29,153 nucleotides of DNA from a virus: positions 1 through 29,153 of the IMG/VR virus record IMGVR_UViG_3300001720_000017; one strand, written 5' to 3'. The notes beneath the pieces are model-generated. The model did not search any database. It was not told the DNA's origin and saw only the letters and a list, made by a program, of their open reading frames with translations. Shown in pieces: positions 15,128-24,054 of this stretch; position 1 is the first letter of the stretch; every line of letters begins with the position of its first letter. The translations under genes and the position numbers were made by a program.

Positions 15128-18100
15128 TTAACTAGGTGTTCTGAATAATAAATAAATTATAGAGTATATTTGATCTCTAGTTCCAGAACCTCCATTAGAA
15201 TCTCTAAGACGAAATTCTGATTTAACTACAGCACAATTACTTGAATCTGGGTGCAAGACCTGCTTTATATCATAACCAGATTCACCATAGACAGAACCAG
15301 GTGCTAGTGGAAAAAACCATCTCCAAAAATTTCCTAAATTTGAGTGCGTAGATCCAGCTCCGGCATTAGTAAATGGACCCATATATATATGATACGCACC
15401 AGGATCAATACCAGCTCCCATAGTATTATAACTAAATTCTGCAGTTGATGAAGCGGAAGGTTGAAAATATGGAGGTGATGTAAATTGTGCTGTTGATGGA
15501 CCAATTATAGTAACACACTTCTCGAGCTCTCTATCTACATAAGCGTCTGGGCTTATATTCCATGCTCCAAGTCCTACAAAACTTCCGCCAGCTGGAGTTG
15601 AACTACCATCAGGTCTTTCATATCTACCCCAAGATGGATTATTAATCTGATCTAAAGTAGAGGTGCCATCATCATTACATACTCTTCTTTTAGTACCTAA
15701 ATATTCTAGCTCTAGCTGCTCATGTTGTATTGCAAAAGCTCTACCATTTACATTGTTAGGATCTGCAAGTGGAGCCGCACCATTAAAAGCCCAACATCTA
15801 TAATCTCTATTTTGACCTTGTGAAGGATCATTATTTTGGATAGTAGTGTATCTCTGTCTTGGAGGTGTTTGAGTAACATTATTGTTTAAATATATAGTTC
15901 CACAAATAGTTCCAGATAAATTAGATCTTGCATAATACCATCTAGCACCAGAAGGAACATTGTAATCACCTCTATCTGTTAAACATCTCCAAGGCTCTTG
16001 AGAAGAGCCTTTTCCTGGTCCAACATTTCCTTGACTTCCAGCACTCCATTTCCACATATAAGGTAATATTTTATCACCTGTTGGGCCACCATTGCAAGTG
16101 TCTTCATTATTTGCTAAATTAGCATTTTGAAGAGTAGGACTAGCCGTAGCACACCAGGGCTTAATATCTCCAGCAATGTATGGAGCACTATTACTCATAG
16201 GAGCCGTTTTAGTCACTTGATTATCACCATTAACTCTTATTCTAAAAGTAATATTAAATTCATTATCAAGTGATCCAGAACTATACCACTGTATTTGATA
16301 TCCATCAGTCGGTGTAGTTGCATTTTCATCACCAGTTTTTACAACGTATCTACCAGGCGTGGTTGGAACTACCTTAAAGAAAGCACTAGTTGCTGGAGTT
16401 ACAGGACTACCATTACCTCTAGTTATATTAACTATTTCTATTGCATCTGGATCTGTAGAAACTAATAAATTACCATTACTATCTATTATTGCAAACTCAT
16501 TACATATCTGTGTATTTTCAATGGTTTGTTCAGAAAATGTGAAAGAAACAGCTTGCGGAGGCTGAGTAGGTGTTCCTATATTAATACCTATACCACTAAT
16601 CTGTCCATCATTTATACTATTATTAAGTTCTTCAATAGCTCCAGATGTGCTACTTTCCCAGTATATATCTAACTCTGATTTAACTGGATTTGTTTCAAAT
16701 ATATTTAAATTATTTGAAAAAGTTTTATCACCAAAAAAATTTGGTTGAGCTTGTCTACTTGGTGAATAACCAATTAAAAAGCTAGTTTCTAATTGAGCAA
16801 CAAATGGATTAGCACTTGCTCCTAAATATAAAGGATCAAACCATTTAGTGCCGTTTTTGTTTGGGTATGAAGAGTTTACTCCATATAAGTTTTTTTGACT
16901 AACCCAGTCTCCTAAGTCTTTAAAAGAAAGTATTGAGTTAACAGTTAGTTCACTATAAAAACTTACTTGAGACGACTCTGACAAAGCTGTTGCTGGAAGC
17001 CAATTTTCATTAACAGGGTTATAGTCCCAACCACCATAGTTTGTGGGATTTGAAATATATTGAGTAACAACTCTTGGGTATAATAAAGTTTCACTGCCAA
17101 AAACAGACTCTGTAGGACCTACATCTTTTAGTTCTTTTGGTACTTTGTTTATATTGTCTCCAAATAAAACAATATTAGATACTGATGCTGAGTCATTATA
17201 ATTTAAACCTAAACTTAAGTCAGTTGAACTACCTAGCGCACCATCTAAAACAATTCTACCAGCAGTTGATCCTGGTGTTAACACATTGTAATACTCCTGC
17301 TCTTTTTGTTGAACAACTACTTTATAGCTTAAATAACCTAAAACATTAGAGCTACTCCAAACACCTGGGTAACCATCTTGAGTTCTAATATCTGGTATTA
17401 CATCATTAAATACGCACTTAATTGAATTACCTGGCCATATTAATAAATTTTGAAAATTTTCATACCTAGAATACAAACTAGAAGTTTCTCCAGGAGTAAC
17501 TGTTTCTACACTTTCATCTCTTAATATTACATTTGAATTTCTACCGTATCTATCAACTAAAACTATACCAACCTTATATGATCTATTTTGTTTTACAGTA
17601 TGATTTATATATTCTTTTCTTATTCTGCTTTTAGCTGGATCAAGATTTGTAGAGTCACCATCTGGTAATTTACTACCAACAGATAAATTATAATTCAAAC
17701 TTTCTGGTGATGCATGTTTTTCAACAAAATTACCATATATAATTCTATTGCCAGCTGTAGCTTGTGCAGCTGCTTTTATAGGTACTTTATCATGTATTCT
17801 TAAAGATACTTTTTCAGGTAAAATTTTGTAAGGTTTATTAGAAACGTAGTTATAAACAAAATGTGATAGTGTGTTAGAGGTAAAATTATCTTGTACATTT
17901 ATTTCTTCAACAACTCTTATAGCGTTACTAGTAGATTCTTTTGCTAGTATTTGAAGTTGATCAACTTTAAATTGATTTGCAAAATTAGATTGTAAAACTC
18001 TATAACCTTCATCTGGCAAACTCAATGATTTATCAAACCTTGGTGGTAATTTAATAATCATATCAGCCTTTGTAACTTGGTTTTCCATGAATTTTACAAC

Positions 18101-19351
18101 ACCACTTTGGGCAGTAATTTTTTCGTCTCTTTTTGTTTTGGTTCCGTTATATGCACTATCTAAAAAGTAACCATATTGACTAGGTATAAATAATGGTTGC
18201 GTAAATGGAGCCATTAAAGAATATTCATTGTCATCATATTTAAATCTATAACTAAATCTAACAAATTTGTCTTTTAAATAATTTTCATCTCCACCAAAAT
18301 TAACCTCATACTCTGGATTACCTTGCTCAAACATTAAAACATCATTGTCTTCAAAAGGTTCTGATTCATTAGTTACACCACCTGTTTGACCACTACCATA
18401 AAAATTACCCGCAGCTCTATATGCTGAGTTTTTAGCTAAACTACCAGTTTGACCAGATCCTTCTGGATATTCGAAATTTATTGCATTAAAACCACCACCA
18501 ACACATGAACCAGCGATATTGTTTACACTTCTTATTACAAAATAACCTAAATCAGGTTTATTTAAATTTATAAACCTAGTAGGATTAACGTTTTGATCAA
18601 TTGGAAATACATCGCTTTGGCAGTGCTCTAATAATAAAGAGCTGCCACTCCAAACATCTCCGGCGCCAACTTTTACTGAAGAAAGAGCATTACCTGGTAA
18701 ATATTTTGACTTAGTACTTTTAGCTGTAGGTAGTTTACTTACTGGATCGATAAAAGATATAGTATCATAAGGAGCAAATTTAGCTACAGAAATATGATCT
18801 TCATTAAAATAATAAGAAGGATCACCTATAGCCGTGTCTACATTTATTTTCCTAGGTTGGTTTCTATTGTCTGTAAAAAATAATAAATCTTCTATTAAAT
18901 CAACTCCATACATAGGGTGTGTTTTAGAGAAGTTTAAAAATACTCCTTCAACTATAATCTCACCAGATGGCACACCACTAGCTAACGGTCCTTGTATATA
19001 TGCTATATAACATTTAGAACCTGTTATATTTCCACCTGCTGGACTGGGTGTGTCGCCTATTGGAGTTCCTTGTAATTGACTTGATGTTGAATCACTATAG
19101 TTAGTTGCAAATATAAAAATTCTATCTAAATTAGTGTCTATATAATAACCTATTATTTCTGTACCTGGTACAAAATTAAAATTTGAATATTGACTATTTC
19201 CTAAAATATTTTCTACAACACCTTCGTTTGGACCTTCGCTTTTACTTACAGATATGTTTTGTCCATCTCTGTATTCTCCAGATGGTAATAATCTTTCATC
19301 TAGGTCTTTATTCATTTTAGACCCGGTAAATAAATTTCTTATTTCTGCCAT
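15128..19351 (-). CDS. Tail nozzle/stabilisation-type structural protein, 1407 aa
   Basis: The N-terminus, AEIRNLFTGSKMNKDLDERL followed by PSGEYRDGQNISVS and GVVENILGN, is the hallmark start I recall for the nozzle/stabilisation proteins of podovirus-like marine and crAss-like phages. These proteins form the tube below the portal rings (compare P22 gp10 and T7 gp12). Later family-like blocks are IIYGNFVEKHASPESLNYN (about 540) and HTVKQNRSYKVGIVLVDRYG (about 590). From about residue 940 the composition changes: an Ig-like stretch, then a Trp/Cys/Gly-rich part (CNEF, WCAT, DTCNGG, WRCL, ICGTI, RCWAF, RRVCN, KCVT, NCAVV) that looks like an exposed beta-rich module, perhaps receptor-facing. The stop is one codon pair before the ATG of the 640-aa partner in the same frame. 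No signal peptide or enzymatic motif is seen. Confidence 0.75.
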   Translation of the reverse strand: MAEIRNLFTGSKMNKDLDERLLPSGEYRDGQNISVSKSEGPNEGVVENILGNSQYSNFNFVPGTEIIGYYIDTNLDRIFIFATNYSDSTSSQLQGTPIGDTPSPAGGNITGSKCYIAYIQGPLASGVPSGEIIVEGVFLNFSKTHPMYGVDLIEDLLFFTDNRNQPRKINVDTAIGDPSYYFNEDHISVAKFAPYDTISFIDPVSKLPTAKSTKSKYLPGNALSSVKVGAGDVWSGSSLLLEHCQSDVFPIDQNVNPTRFINLNKPDLGYFVIRSVNNIAGSCVGGGFNAINFEYPEGSGQTGSLAKNSAYRAAGNFYGSGQTGGVTNESEPFEDNDVLMFEQGNPEYEVNFGGDENYLKDKFVRFSYRFKYDDNEYSLMAPFTQPLFIPSQYGYFLDSAYNGTKTKRDEKITAQSGVVKFMENQVTKADMIIKLPPRFDKSLSLPDEGYRVLQSNFANQFKVDQLQILAKESTSNAIRVVEEINVQDNFTSNTLSHFVYNYVSNKPYKILPEKVSLRIHDKVPIKAAAQATAGNRIIYGNFVEKHASPESLNYNLSVGSKLPDGDSTNLDPAKSRIRKEYINHTVKQNRSYKVGIVLVDRYGRNSNVILRDESVETVTPGETSSLYSRYENFQNLLIWPGNSIKCVFNDVIPDIRTQDGYPGVWSSSNVLGYLSYKVVVQQKEQEYYNVLTPGSTAGRIVLDGALGSSTDLSLGLNYNDSASVSNIVLFGDNINKVPKELKDVGPTESVFGSETLLYPRVVTQYISNPTNYGGWDYNPVNENWLPATALSESSQVSFYSELTVNSILSFKDLGDWVSQKNLYGVNSSYPNKNGTKWFDPLYLGASANPFVAQLETSFLIGYSPSRQAQPNFFGDKTFSNNLNIFETNPVKSELDIYWESSTSGAIEELNNSINDGQISGIGINIGTPTQPPQAVSFTFSEQTIENTQICNEFAIIDSNGNLLVSTDPDAIEIVNITRGNGSPVTPATSAFFKVVPTTPGRYVVKTGDENATTPTDGYQIQWYSSGSLDNEFNITFRIRVNGDNQVTKTAPMSNSAPYIAGDIKPWCATASPTLQNANLANNEDTCNGGPTGDKILPYMWKWSAGSQGNVGPGKGSSQEPWRCLTDRGDYNVPSGARWYYARSNLSGTICGTIYLNNNVTQTPPRQRYTTIQNNDPSQGQNRDYRCWAFNGAAPLADPNNVNGRAFAIQHEQLELEYLGTKRRVCNDDGTSTLDQINNPSWGRYERPDGSSTPAGGSFVGLGAWNISPDAYVDRELEKCVTIIGPSTAQFTSPPYFQPSASSTAEFSYNTMGAGIDPGAYHIYMGPFTNAGAGSTHSNLGNFWRWFFPLAPGSVYGESGYDIKQVLHPDSSNCAVVKSEFRLRDSNGGSGTRDQIYSIIYLLFRTPS

Positions 19352-19352
19352 A

Positions 19353-20501
19353 TTAATGTTTTATCCACTTAGACTTACCACGCATTACTTGTGATATTTC
19401 TCCAAGTTTTATATTTGATAATCTAATTTTAGCATTTCTTAGTTTAGCAAATCTATCTCTTTTATATCTTTGTATTACAAATTCTTGAACGTCAGTTCTA
19501 GTTGATGATATAGAGTAAAGTAAATGAGCATACATCGCGTCTTCTGCCATTTTAGGTATCTTAGTATCCATATCGTAAGATAATCCATCAGATATGTATT
19601 CTAATACTATTAACTTATCTACTAAGTTGCTAGAAAAAGAAAACGTACCTAATCTTTCGTTTATACCAAACCAACCATTAGATTGTGATACTTGAGGTTC
19701 TAAACCATATCTCTGTCCATAATTAAGTTTCCACCAAGCATAGTCAAATACATACATGTTTTGATTTTCGTTTCCAAGTATGTTATTTGTATTATTGTTT
19801 CTCCACTTTTCTTCAGCTAAAGATTGTTCAGCTTGATTATTACCTCCAAATGAATTTTGAGTAGGAACTCCCTGGTCGTCTTGTATTGGTAATTCAGTAG
19901 GATTAGAAGTTATATTGTTTGTTGGATATATTATATGATTAGCTCCAGAATCATCTACCCATGATAACCTAACGTAATTAACATAATCTTGTGGTATTAT
20001 AAGCGATAAACTAGGCGGTATTGTTAATTCTTGTGATTTTATGCTTTTTAGAGTATCATAACTAAATTCTTGTAATCCTCTTTTTGCGTGGAATATAACA
20101 TCAGACTTTTTAACTCTTGTTAAAACCTTATCTGTTCCTACATAACCAACCATAAAGTTGTTCACAACATCTGTTAAGCTAATATAAGAATAAGTGTTAT
20201 GGTTGTCATTTTTTTGAGGTTGTTTTAATTGTACATATACTTCACCAGTATATGTTCCTCTAAGTGTTAATATGTTATTTTGAACATCAGACAAGTATGA
20301 CAAATCCTCAGCTTGCGCATTTCCATTAACATATATAATATAATTAGATGCGGCTGCTATTGAAGTACCTGTAGAATCATATGCACTGACAATATTAGTG
20401 TCAAAAGTGCAATTAAATTTAGGATTTAAATCTGCATCTAAGTCATCAAATACTTGTTGACCAGCATAGTATTGAGCATTTGTTTCTGTAATTAGTCCCA
20501 T
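19353..20501 (-). CDS. Head-tail adaptor/tail ring protein, 382 aa
   Basis: The N-terminal part (1-100) is beta-rich. The core, SLTDVVNNFMVGYVGTDKVL followed by HAKRGLQEFSYDTLKSIK and IPPSLSLIIPQDYVNYVRLS (about 105-185), matches my recollection of the helical-bundle adaptor proteins that sit under the portal in podoviruses (the T7 gp11/P22 gp4 type of role). The C-terminal quarter is helical and basic (YKRDRFAKLRNAKIRLSNIK) and ends KSKWIKH. It sits between the 249-aa adaptor and the nozzle gene, with two bases to the latter, consistent with successive rings from portal to nozzle. The exact position in the tail is inferred. Confidence 0.68.
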   Translation of the reverse strand: MGLITETNAQYYAGQQVFDDLDADLNPKFNCTFDTNIVSAYDSTGTSIAAASNYIIYVNGNAQAEDLSYLSDVQNNILTLRGTYTGEVYVQLKQPQKNDNHNTYSYISLTDVVNNFMVGYVGTDKVLTRVKKSDVIFHAKRGLQEFSYDTLKSIKSQELTIPPSLSLIIPQDYVNYVRLSWVDDSGANHIIYPTNNITSNPTELPIQDDQGVPTQNSFGGNNQAEQSLAEEKWRNNNTNNILGNENQNMYVFDYAWWKLNYGQRYGLEPQVSQSNGWFGINERLGTFSFSSNLVDKLIVLEYISDGLSYDMDTKIPKMAEDAMYAHLLYSISSTRTDVQEFVIQRYKRDRFAKLRNAKIRLSNIKLGEISQVMRGKSKWIKH

Positions 20502-20507
20502 TTTTAA

Positions 20508-21257
20508 TTATTGTTTTTCATTAGCTGTATCTGTTGCTAATTGATTTGTAGCTGCGTTAGTAATTGTTTGATCCCTTATTATAACACCAGCGTATTGTAA
20601 TACTTTTAATACAACTTCTGTTTGTTGACTTTCACTGATTTCAAAATCCACAGATCCAGTAGTAGGAATTACGCCAGTACCTGTATTAGTTGGTTCATAT
20701 ATATATTGACCTACTACACCAATTTTATAACCCCAAACAACGTCTTTAGGTTTTCTTACATAATTAAAAGTAATGTCATTAACACTTGGATTTGTTACTG
20801 CAGGAAATACAGTTAGCTTGTCTTGTTGATATTTAGCAACAGGAAAATTAGTTGTTGGTTGTAGTATTGGAGATAGCCTTTGCTCGGTATATTCTCTTGA
20901 GCTAACTATTTCAATTTCTGGAGAATTAACTCCTTTAGTGTAAAATGCAGAACCGAATCTATGTACTGGTTGTGCTATTGGTAGACTGTATACATTTCCT
21001 ACAACAGCGGAGGCTGGAGCGTCATCTACTTGGAATACTTGGAACTCTTCTAATATATGGTCTACTCTTGAAGCAAACTCAGAGTCTGTTTTTGGCATAC
21101 GTAAAAATTGGTTATAATCCTCAAAGAAGTTTTCAAACAACTCTAATTGAACTTGTGTAGCTACTTTATTAAACTCATCAGGAGTTAAATAACCACGCTG
21201 TTCTTTATTAAGGATACTTAATACTGTAGTATATACCGTGTTTACGTTTATTGCCAT
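20508..21257 (-). CDS. Head-tail connector/ring protein, 249 aa
   Basis: Begins MAINVNTVYTTVLSILNKEQ followed by RGYLTPDEFNKVATQVQLEL and FENFFEDYNQ, a helical start I recall from a conserved structural family in uncultured marine phages. The middle (about 65-190) is beta-rich with PVHRFGSAFY and FNYVRKPKDVVWGY, and the end is a helix with VVLKVLQYAGVIIRDQ. Placed after the capsid block and before the second adaptor, it probably forms one of the rings between portal and nozzle. It follows an intrinsic terminator, and its leader is an A-run into ATG with no Shine-Dalgarno site, so its expression depends on readthrough or on a promoter I cannot identify. Confidence 0.65.
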   Translation of the reverse strand: MAINVNTVYTTVLSILNKEQRGYLTPDEFNKVATQVQLELFENFFEDYNQFLRMPKTDSEFASRVDHILEEFQVFQVDDAPASAVVGNVYSLPIAQPVHRFGSAFYTKGVNSPEIEIVSSREYTEQRLSPILQPTTNFPVAKYQQDKLTVFPAVTNPSVNDITFNYVRKPKDVVWGYKIGVVGQYIYEPTNTGTGVIPTTGSVDFEISESQQTEVVLKVLQYAGVIIRDQTITNAATNQLATDTANEKQ

Positions 21258-21269
21258 TTTAATTTTTTT

Positions 21270-21301
21270 AAAAAAAAAAGGGTGGTGATCAAACCACCCT
21301 T
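21270..21301 (-). terminator. Intrinsic terminator between head and tail genes
   Basis: A perfect nine-base-pair stem, AAGGGTGGT (21278-21286) with ACCACCCTT (21293-21301), closes a GATCAA loop. On the minus strand it is followed by ten U residues (21270-21279). It lies 16 bases after the 257-aa gene and before the 249-aa connector gene, so it can reduce transcription entering the tail genes. Confidence 0.88.
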
Positions 21302-21316
21302 ATTTATAATCACTTG

Positions 21317-22090
21317 TTATTTTTGTTTTTTATCTATAGACTTATAGACTTCAACACCTTCATCTGTTTTTAAGAAAGCCGCAAACGCTGAGTAAGGGTT
21401 TTCGTCAAAAGGAACTTTCATCAATTTTTTACCATTACTAGCCCATGAGAACGTTCTTTGATCTTGAGATATTGAAATAATTCCGTTTTCTTGAGCTTTA
21501 ACAGCAAAGTTACGTAATTGTACATTATCATCATTAGCTAATTGTAAGAAAGCATAAGAGTTATTCTTAGCATAAACTAATATATCTCTTTTAATCTCCT
21601 TAGAACTCATGTTAGATACTTTAGATCCCATCTCAACTCTTAATATAGCTTCAGCATGATCGATATCTAGTTCTCTAGCTAAAGATAAAGCTTGAAATTC
21701 TGTTTCTATATAATCTATATCTATAACAGCATCTTTAATTGAATCTCTCTCTAAGTATCTTTTACCTAACTTAGGATGATATAAAGATAACATCTTTTGT
21801 AAAGATTGTTTTTCTTTAGGAACCATCAAAACACCATTTTGAAATATAATGTGTTCTAAAGTTGATTCTCCTTTTTGATCAGCCACAAATGGACTGTCTT
21901 GATTTGTAGCATACCTTAATTCTTTTTGAGAATTAGTGTCTTTATCAAACCATAACAAAGGAAATCTTCTTGTGTGTTTTGAAGATAAAGTGTAAGTTAA
22001 CGGTGTAAAATCTTGAGTTAAGTAATAAAACCTATCTTTAATTTCCCAACTGTCACTTTTAATTTCTTTTTTTGTTTTTGTATTTTCCAT
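21317..22090 (-). CDS. Conserved protein of unknown function, 257 aa
   Basis: A soluble, charged protein without signal peptide or membrane segment. Landmarks: FYYLTQDFTPLTYTLSSKHT and FPLLWFDKD near the N-terminus, ELRYATNQDSPFV, KEKQSLQKMLSLYHPKLGKR (about 95-115), an acidic helix, ILRVEMGSKVSNMSSKEIKR (about 150-170), LQLANDDNVQLRNFAVKAQE, FSWASNGKKLMKVPFDENPY and a C-terminal AFAAFLKTDEGVEVYKSI. I recall this family from marine phage genomes, including T4-like ones, next to capsid genes, but I know no function. Its gene is isolated between two intrinsic terminators and shares its leader and first ten bases almost exactly with the scaffold gene, so it may be transcribed separately from its neighbours. 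An assembly factor or DNA-linked head protein is possible. Confidence 0.72.
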   Translation of the reverse strand: MENTKTKKEIKSDSWEIKDRFYYLTQDFTPLTYTLSSKHTRRFPLLWFDKDTNSQKELRYATNQDSPFVADQKGESTLEHIIFQNGVLMVPKEKQSLQKMLSLYHPKLGKRYLERDSIKDAVIDIDYIETEFQALSLARELDIDHAEAILRVEMGSKVSNMSSKEIKRDILVYAKNNSYAFLQLANDDNVQLRNFAVKAQENGIISISQDQRTFSWASNGKKLMKVPFDENPYSAFAAFLKTDEGVEVYKSIDKKQK

Positions 22091-22113
22091 AATATAATAT
22101 AATATAATAATTA
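22081..22113 (-). promoter_or_regulatory. Shared leader element, copy before the 257-aa gene
   Basis: Read on the minus strand from 22113, TAATTATTATAT starts a 23-base A/T leader made of ATAT/TATT steps that runs into ATGGAAAATA. It matches 25242-25274 at 30 of 33 positions. It directly abuts the U-tract of the upstream terminator. It could be a promoter with a very short 5' end or a translation-enhancing A/T leader. Confidence 0.55.
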
Positions 22114-22140
22114 AAAAAGACCCCGCCTAAGCGGGATCTT
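22113..22140 (-). terminator. Intrinsic terminator after the capsid block
   Basis: On the minus strand AAGATCCCGC pairs with GCGGGGTCTT (one T-G pair) around a TTAG loop, followed by a run of U residues (22113-22118). It lies 17 bases after the 130-aa gene, so it ends the highly expressed capsid transcript or attenuates readthrough to the 257-aa gene. Confidence 0.9.
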
Positions 22141-22157
22141 GTTATTGTTTACTTTTT

Positions 22158-22550
22158 TTACGCTGGTATTGCGTATTCCAATGGAGCAGCACTTTTAACA
22201 GTACCATCTCCTATGTAACCTACAACAGTAGACATTTTGCTAAAGTCAACTGATACAATAGCACCTGGCTGTTGCATAGCATTTAATATAGCATCATTAA
22301 CAGCTGATTGCATTATTGGTCCAGCAGTTGTCGTAGCAAGTACCTGATCATTTGCTCCAAGAACAATCTTAGAAGCAAATGCCTTAGTACTACTAGCAGG
22401 AAGCATATACACAACCGTTACAAACGGTGATGTACCATCACCGCCGGCACCACTTTCAGCAGTAGCTTCAGAACCTATAACATACATGATGTTTTCACTT
22501 GGTATCAAGTCAAAAGCACCATATTCTTTTTTTAGTTTTAAATAACCCAT
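22158..22550 (-). CDS. Small capsid-associated protein, 130 aa
   Basis: A compact protein, MGYLKLKKEYGAFDLIPSEN followed by beta strands, a Gly/Ala/Ser-rich loop (ESGAGGDGTSP, about residue 33), TVVYMLPASS, a helix (MQSAVNDAILNAMQQPG) and a last strand VVGYIGDGTVKS. No enzymatic motif or membrane segment. It lies 25 bases after the major capsid gene and is followed by a strong terminator, so it is co-transcribed with the capsid protein. That suggests a stoichiometric head protein such as a decoration or capsid-stabilising subunit. The family seems common in marine phages from memory, but its function is not known to me. The first residues resemble those of the 640-aa tail protein (MGYFKLEISY), which is probably chance. 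Confidence 0.65.
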   Translation of the reverse strand: MGYLKLKKEYGAFDLIPSENIMYVIGSEATAESGAGGDGTSPFVTVVYMLPASSTKAFASKIVLGANDQVLATTTAGPIMQSAVNDAILNAMQQPGAIVSVDFSKMSTVVGYIGDGTVKSAAPLEYAIPA

Positions 22551-22575
22551 TTTTCTTATTTTTAAATGTTAATAA

Positions 22576-24042
22576 TTAATCTGTAAACAATACGAAATTG
22601 TTAGCAGCTTGTGTTACTAAACATCTTTCAGATAAATAGTGTACTTCCATAGCATCTAAAGAAGAAGTGTATGCTCCACCGACAGAACCAGTGATCCATG
22701 ACTTCATTCTACGATCATCAGTTTCAGAAGCTCTATATCTTACATGTAAGAACGGACGTCTGATATTAGATCCTAGCATTTGATCGTAAACTGTTGAAGT
22801 TCCAGCAGGAACTAAAACACCTTTAATGTTTGTAACCATTCCCCTTGTAGAAGCATCGTTAAGATATTTCCAATCAGTTTTATAAAAGTCATAAGAACCT
22901 CTTCTAAATCCTGAAAATCCAAAGTTAAGAGCCATTTCTGATTCGTTATCAAATAAACCATAAGATGCAGAAGCAGTAGAAGCAAATCCACCACCAGCTT
23001 GAGCAGCAATCATATCATCAAAATCAAGAGCAGTAGCTCTATCTAAGAATAACATGTTTTCCTCAATAGCACCTTGTAAATCTAATTGTTGTAGTATAGC
23101 ATCAAAGTCACCCATTGCACCTGAACCAGGAGCAGCAGCACCAGCAAAACCAGAATATACATTACCTCTATCATTTAAAGAAGCAAATAAACCTTGTGTA
23201 CCTTTACCAGCTGTTGTAGTTAATCCATCAACACCAGATCCATCAGCGGCAAGTTCACCTTCAACCATTGCCATTTCAAGATAATCTTCATATCTTAATC
23301 TAGTTTCTGATTCAGCTTTCATATACCATAAAAATCCAGATGTTCCGTCTTCAGTTGCAACTTCAACCCAACCAATTTGAGCAGTGTCAGAACCGTTAAC
23401 AAAATACTTATCTTTAATGATAATTGGTCTATTACTAAACTGAGTTAACTGTGGACTAACAGAACCTATCATTCCTTCAGTACCTTTAGCAAAGTCAGAT
23501 CCATATACAAACACTTTTAAACCTTTTGCTTCAGTAGTAGCACTCAATGCTCCAAAAGTAGCAGCAGTGTAACAAACAGCGGTAAATTCAAAGTTTGTAG
23601 GAGTTGGAGATGCATCATTAGAAGAAGCAGTAACTAAACCTTTAAGTGTTAATCCACTAATTGGATCAAATACTACTATAGTTTGGTTTATTCTAACAAC
23701 CGTTTGATTTGGCGCAGCACCAAGAGGAGCTTGTACCGTAAATACACCAGTAGTTATATTTAAATCAACATCATCATAACCTATGTGTAATCTATTTTGT
23801 TCAGACCAAATTACTTGATCAGATGTCATTGGCATTTCAGCGCCAACCATTCTTAAGAAACCTGATAATGTTCTATTACCAAATCTTTCTACTTCTTGCT
23901 CATAAAGCTCAGGTAGATATTGTTGTGCGAAATCCGCGAAATTTTCACCAGCTCCATCATTCCACTGTAAATAGTTAGTGGAAAGAATTGATTGCTCTTG
24001 AGTTGGTGATAATCCGGCATTTGTTACCGTAAATTGTCCCAT
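22576..24042 (-). CDS. Major capsid protein (HK97-fold type), 488 aa
   Basis: The N-terminal arm is followed by FADFAQQYLPELYEQEVERF and GNRTLSGFLRMVGAEMPMTS, then DQVIWSEQNRLH (about 75-90), a series I recall from the capsid proteins of crAss-like and related marine podoviruses. A long helix, ESETRLRYEDYLEMAMVEGE (about 240), looks like the spine helix of the HK97 fold. A Gly/Ala-rich loop follows, then LFLDRATALDFDDMIAAQ and a C-terminal beta part ending HYLSERCLVTQAANNFVLF. The length is typical for this group. The position after portal and scaffold and the alanine/glycine-rich composition support the call. No N-terminal protease domain is seen, so maturation by a fused protease is not indicated. 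Confidence 0.86.
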   Translation of the reverse strand: MGQFTVTNAGLSPTQEQSILSTNYLQWNDGAGENFADFAQQYLPELYEQEVERFGNRTLSGFLRMVGAEMPMTSDQVIWSEQNRLHIGYDDVDLNITTGVFTVQAPLGAAPNQTVVRINQTIVVFDPISGLTLKGLVTASSNDASPTPTNFEFTAVCYTAATFGALSATTEAKGLKVFVYGSDFAKGTEGMIGSVSPQLTQFSNRPIIIKDKYFVNGSDTAQIGWVEVATEDGTSGFLWYMKAESETRLRYEDYLEMAMVEGELAADGSGVDGLTTTAGKGTQGLFASLNDRGNVYSGFAGAAAPGSGAMGDFDAILQQLDLQGAIEENMLFLDRATALDFDDMIAAQAGGGFASTASASYGLFDNESEMALNFGFSGFRRGSYDFYKTDWKYLNDASTRGMVTNIKGVLVPAGTSTVYDQMLGSNIRRPFLHVRYRASETDDRRMKSWITGSVGGAYTSSLDAMEVHYLSERCLVTQAANNFVLFTD

Positions 24043-24054
24043 AATTTTGAGTTT

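Noticed and set aside
22530-22550. Shared start MGY[L/F]KL in the 130-aa and 640-aa proteins
   Set aside because: Only six of ten residues match and the nucleotide sequences differ; many proteins here begin with Met-Gly, so this is probably chance.
22812-23009. Minus-strand 65-codon frame inside the capsid gene
   Set aside because: Out-of-frame, Leu-rich shadow within the conserved major capsid protein.
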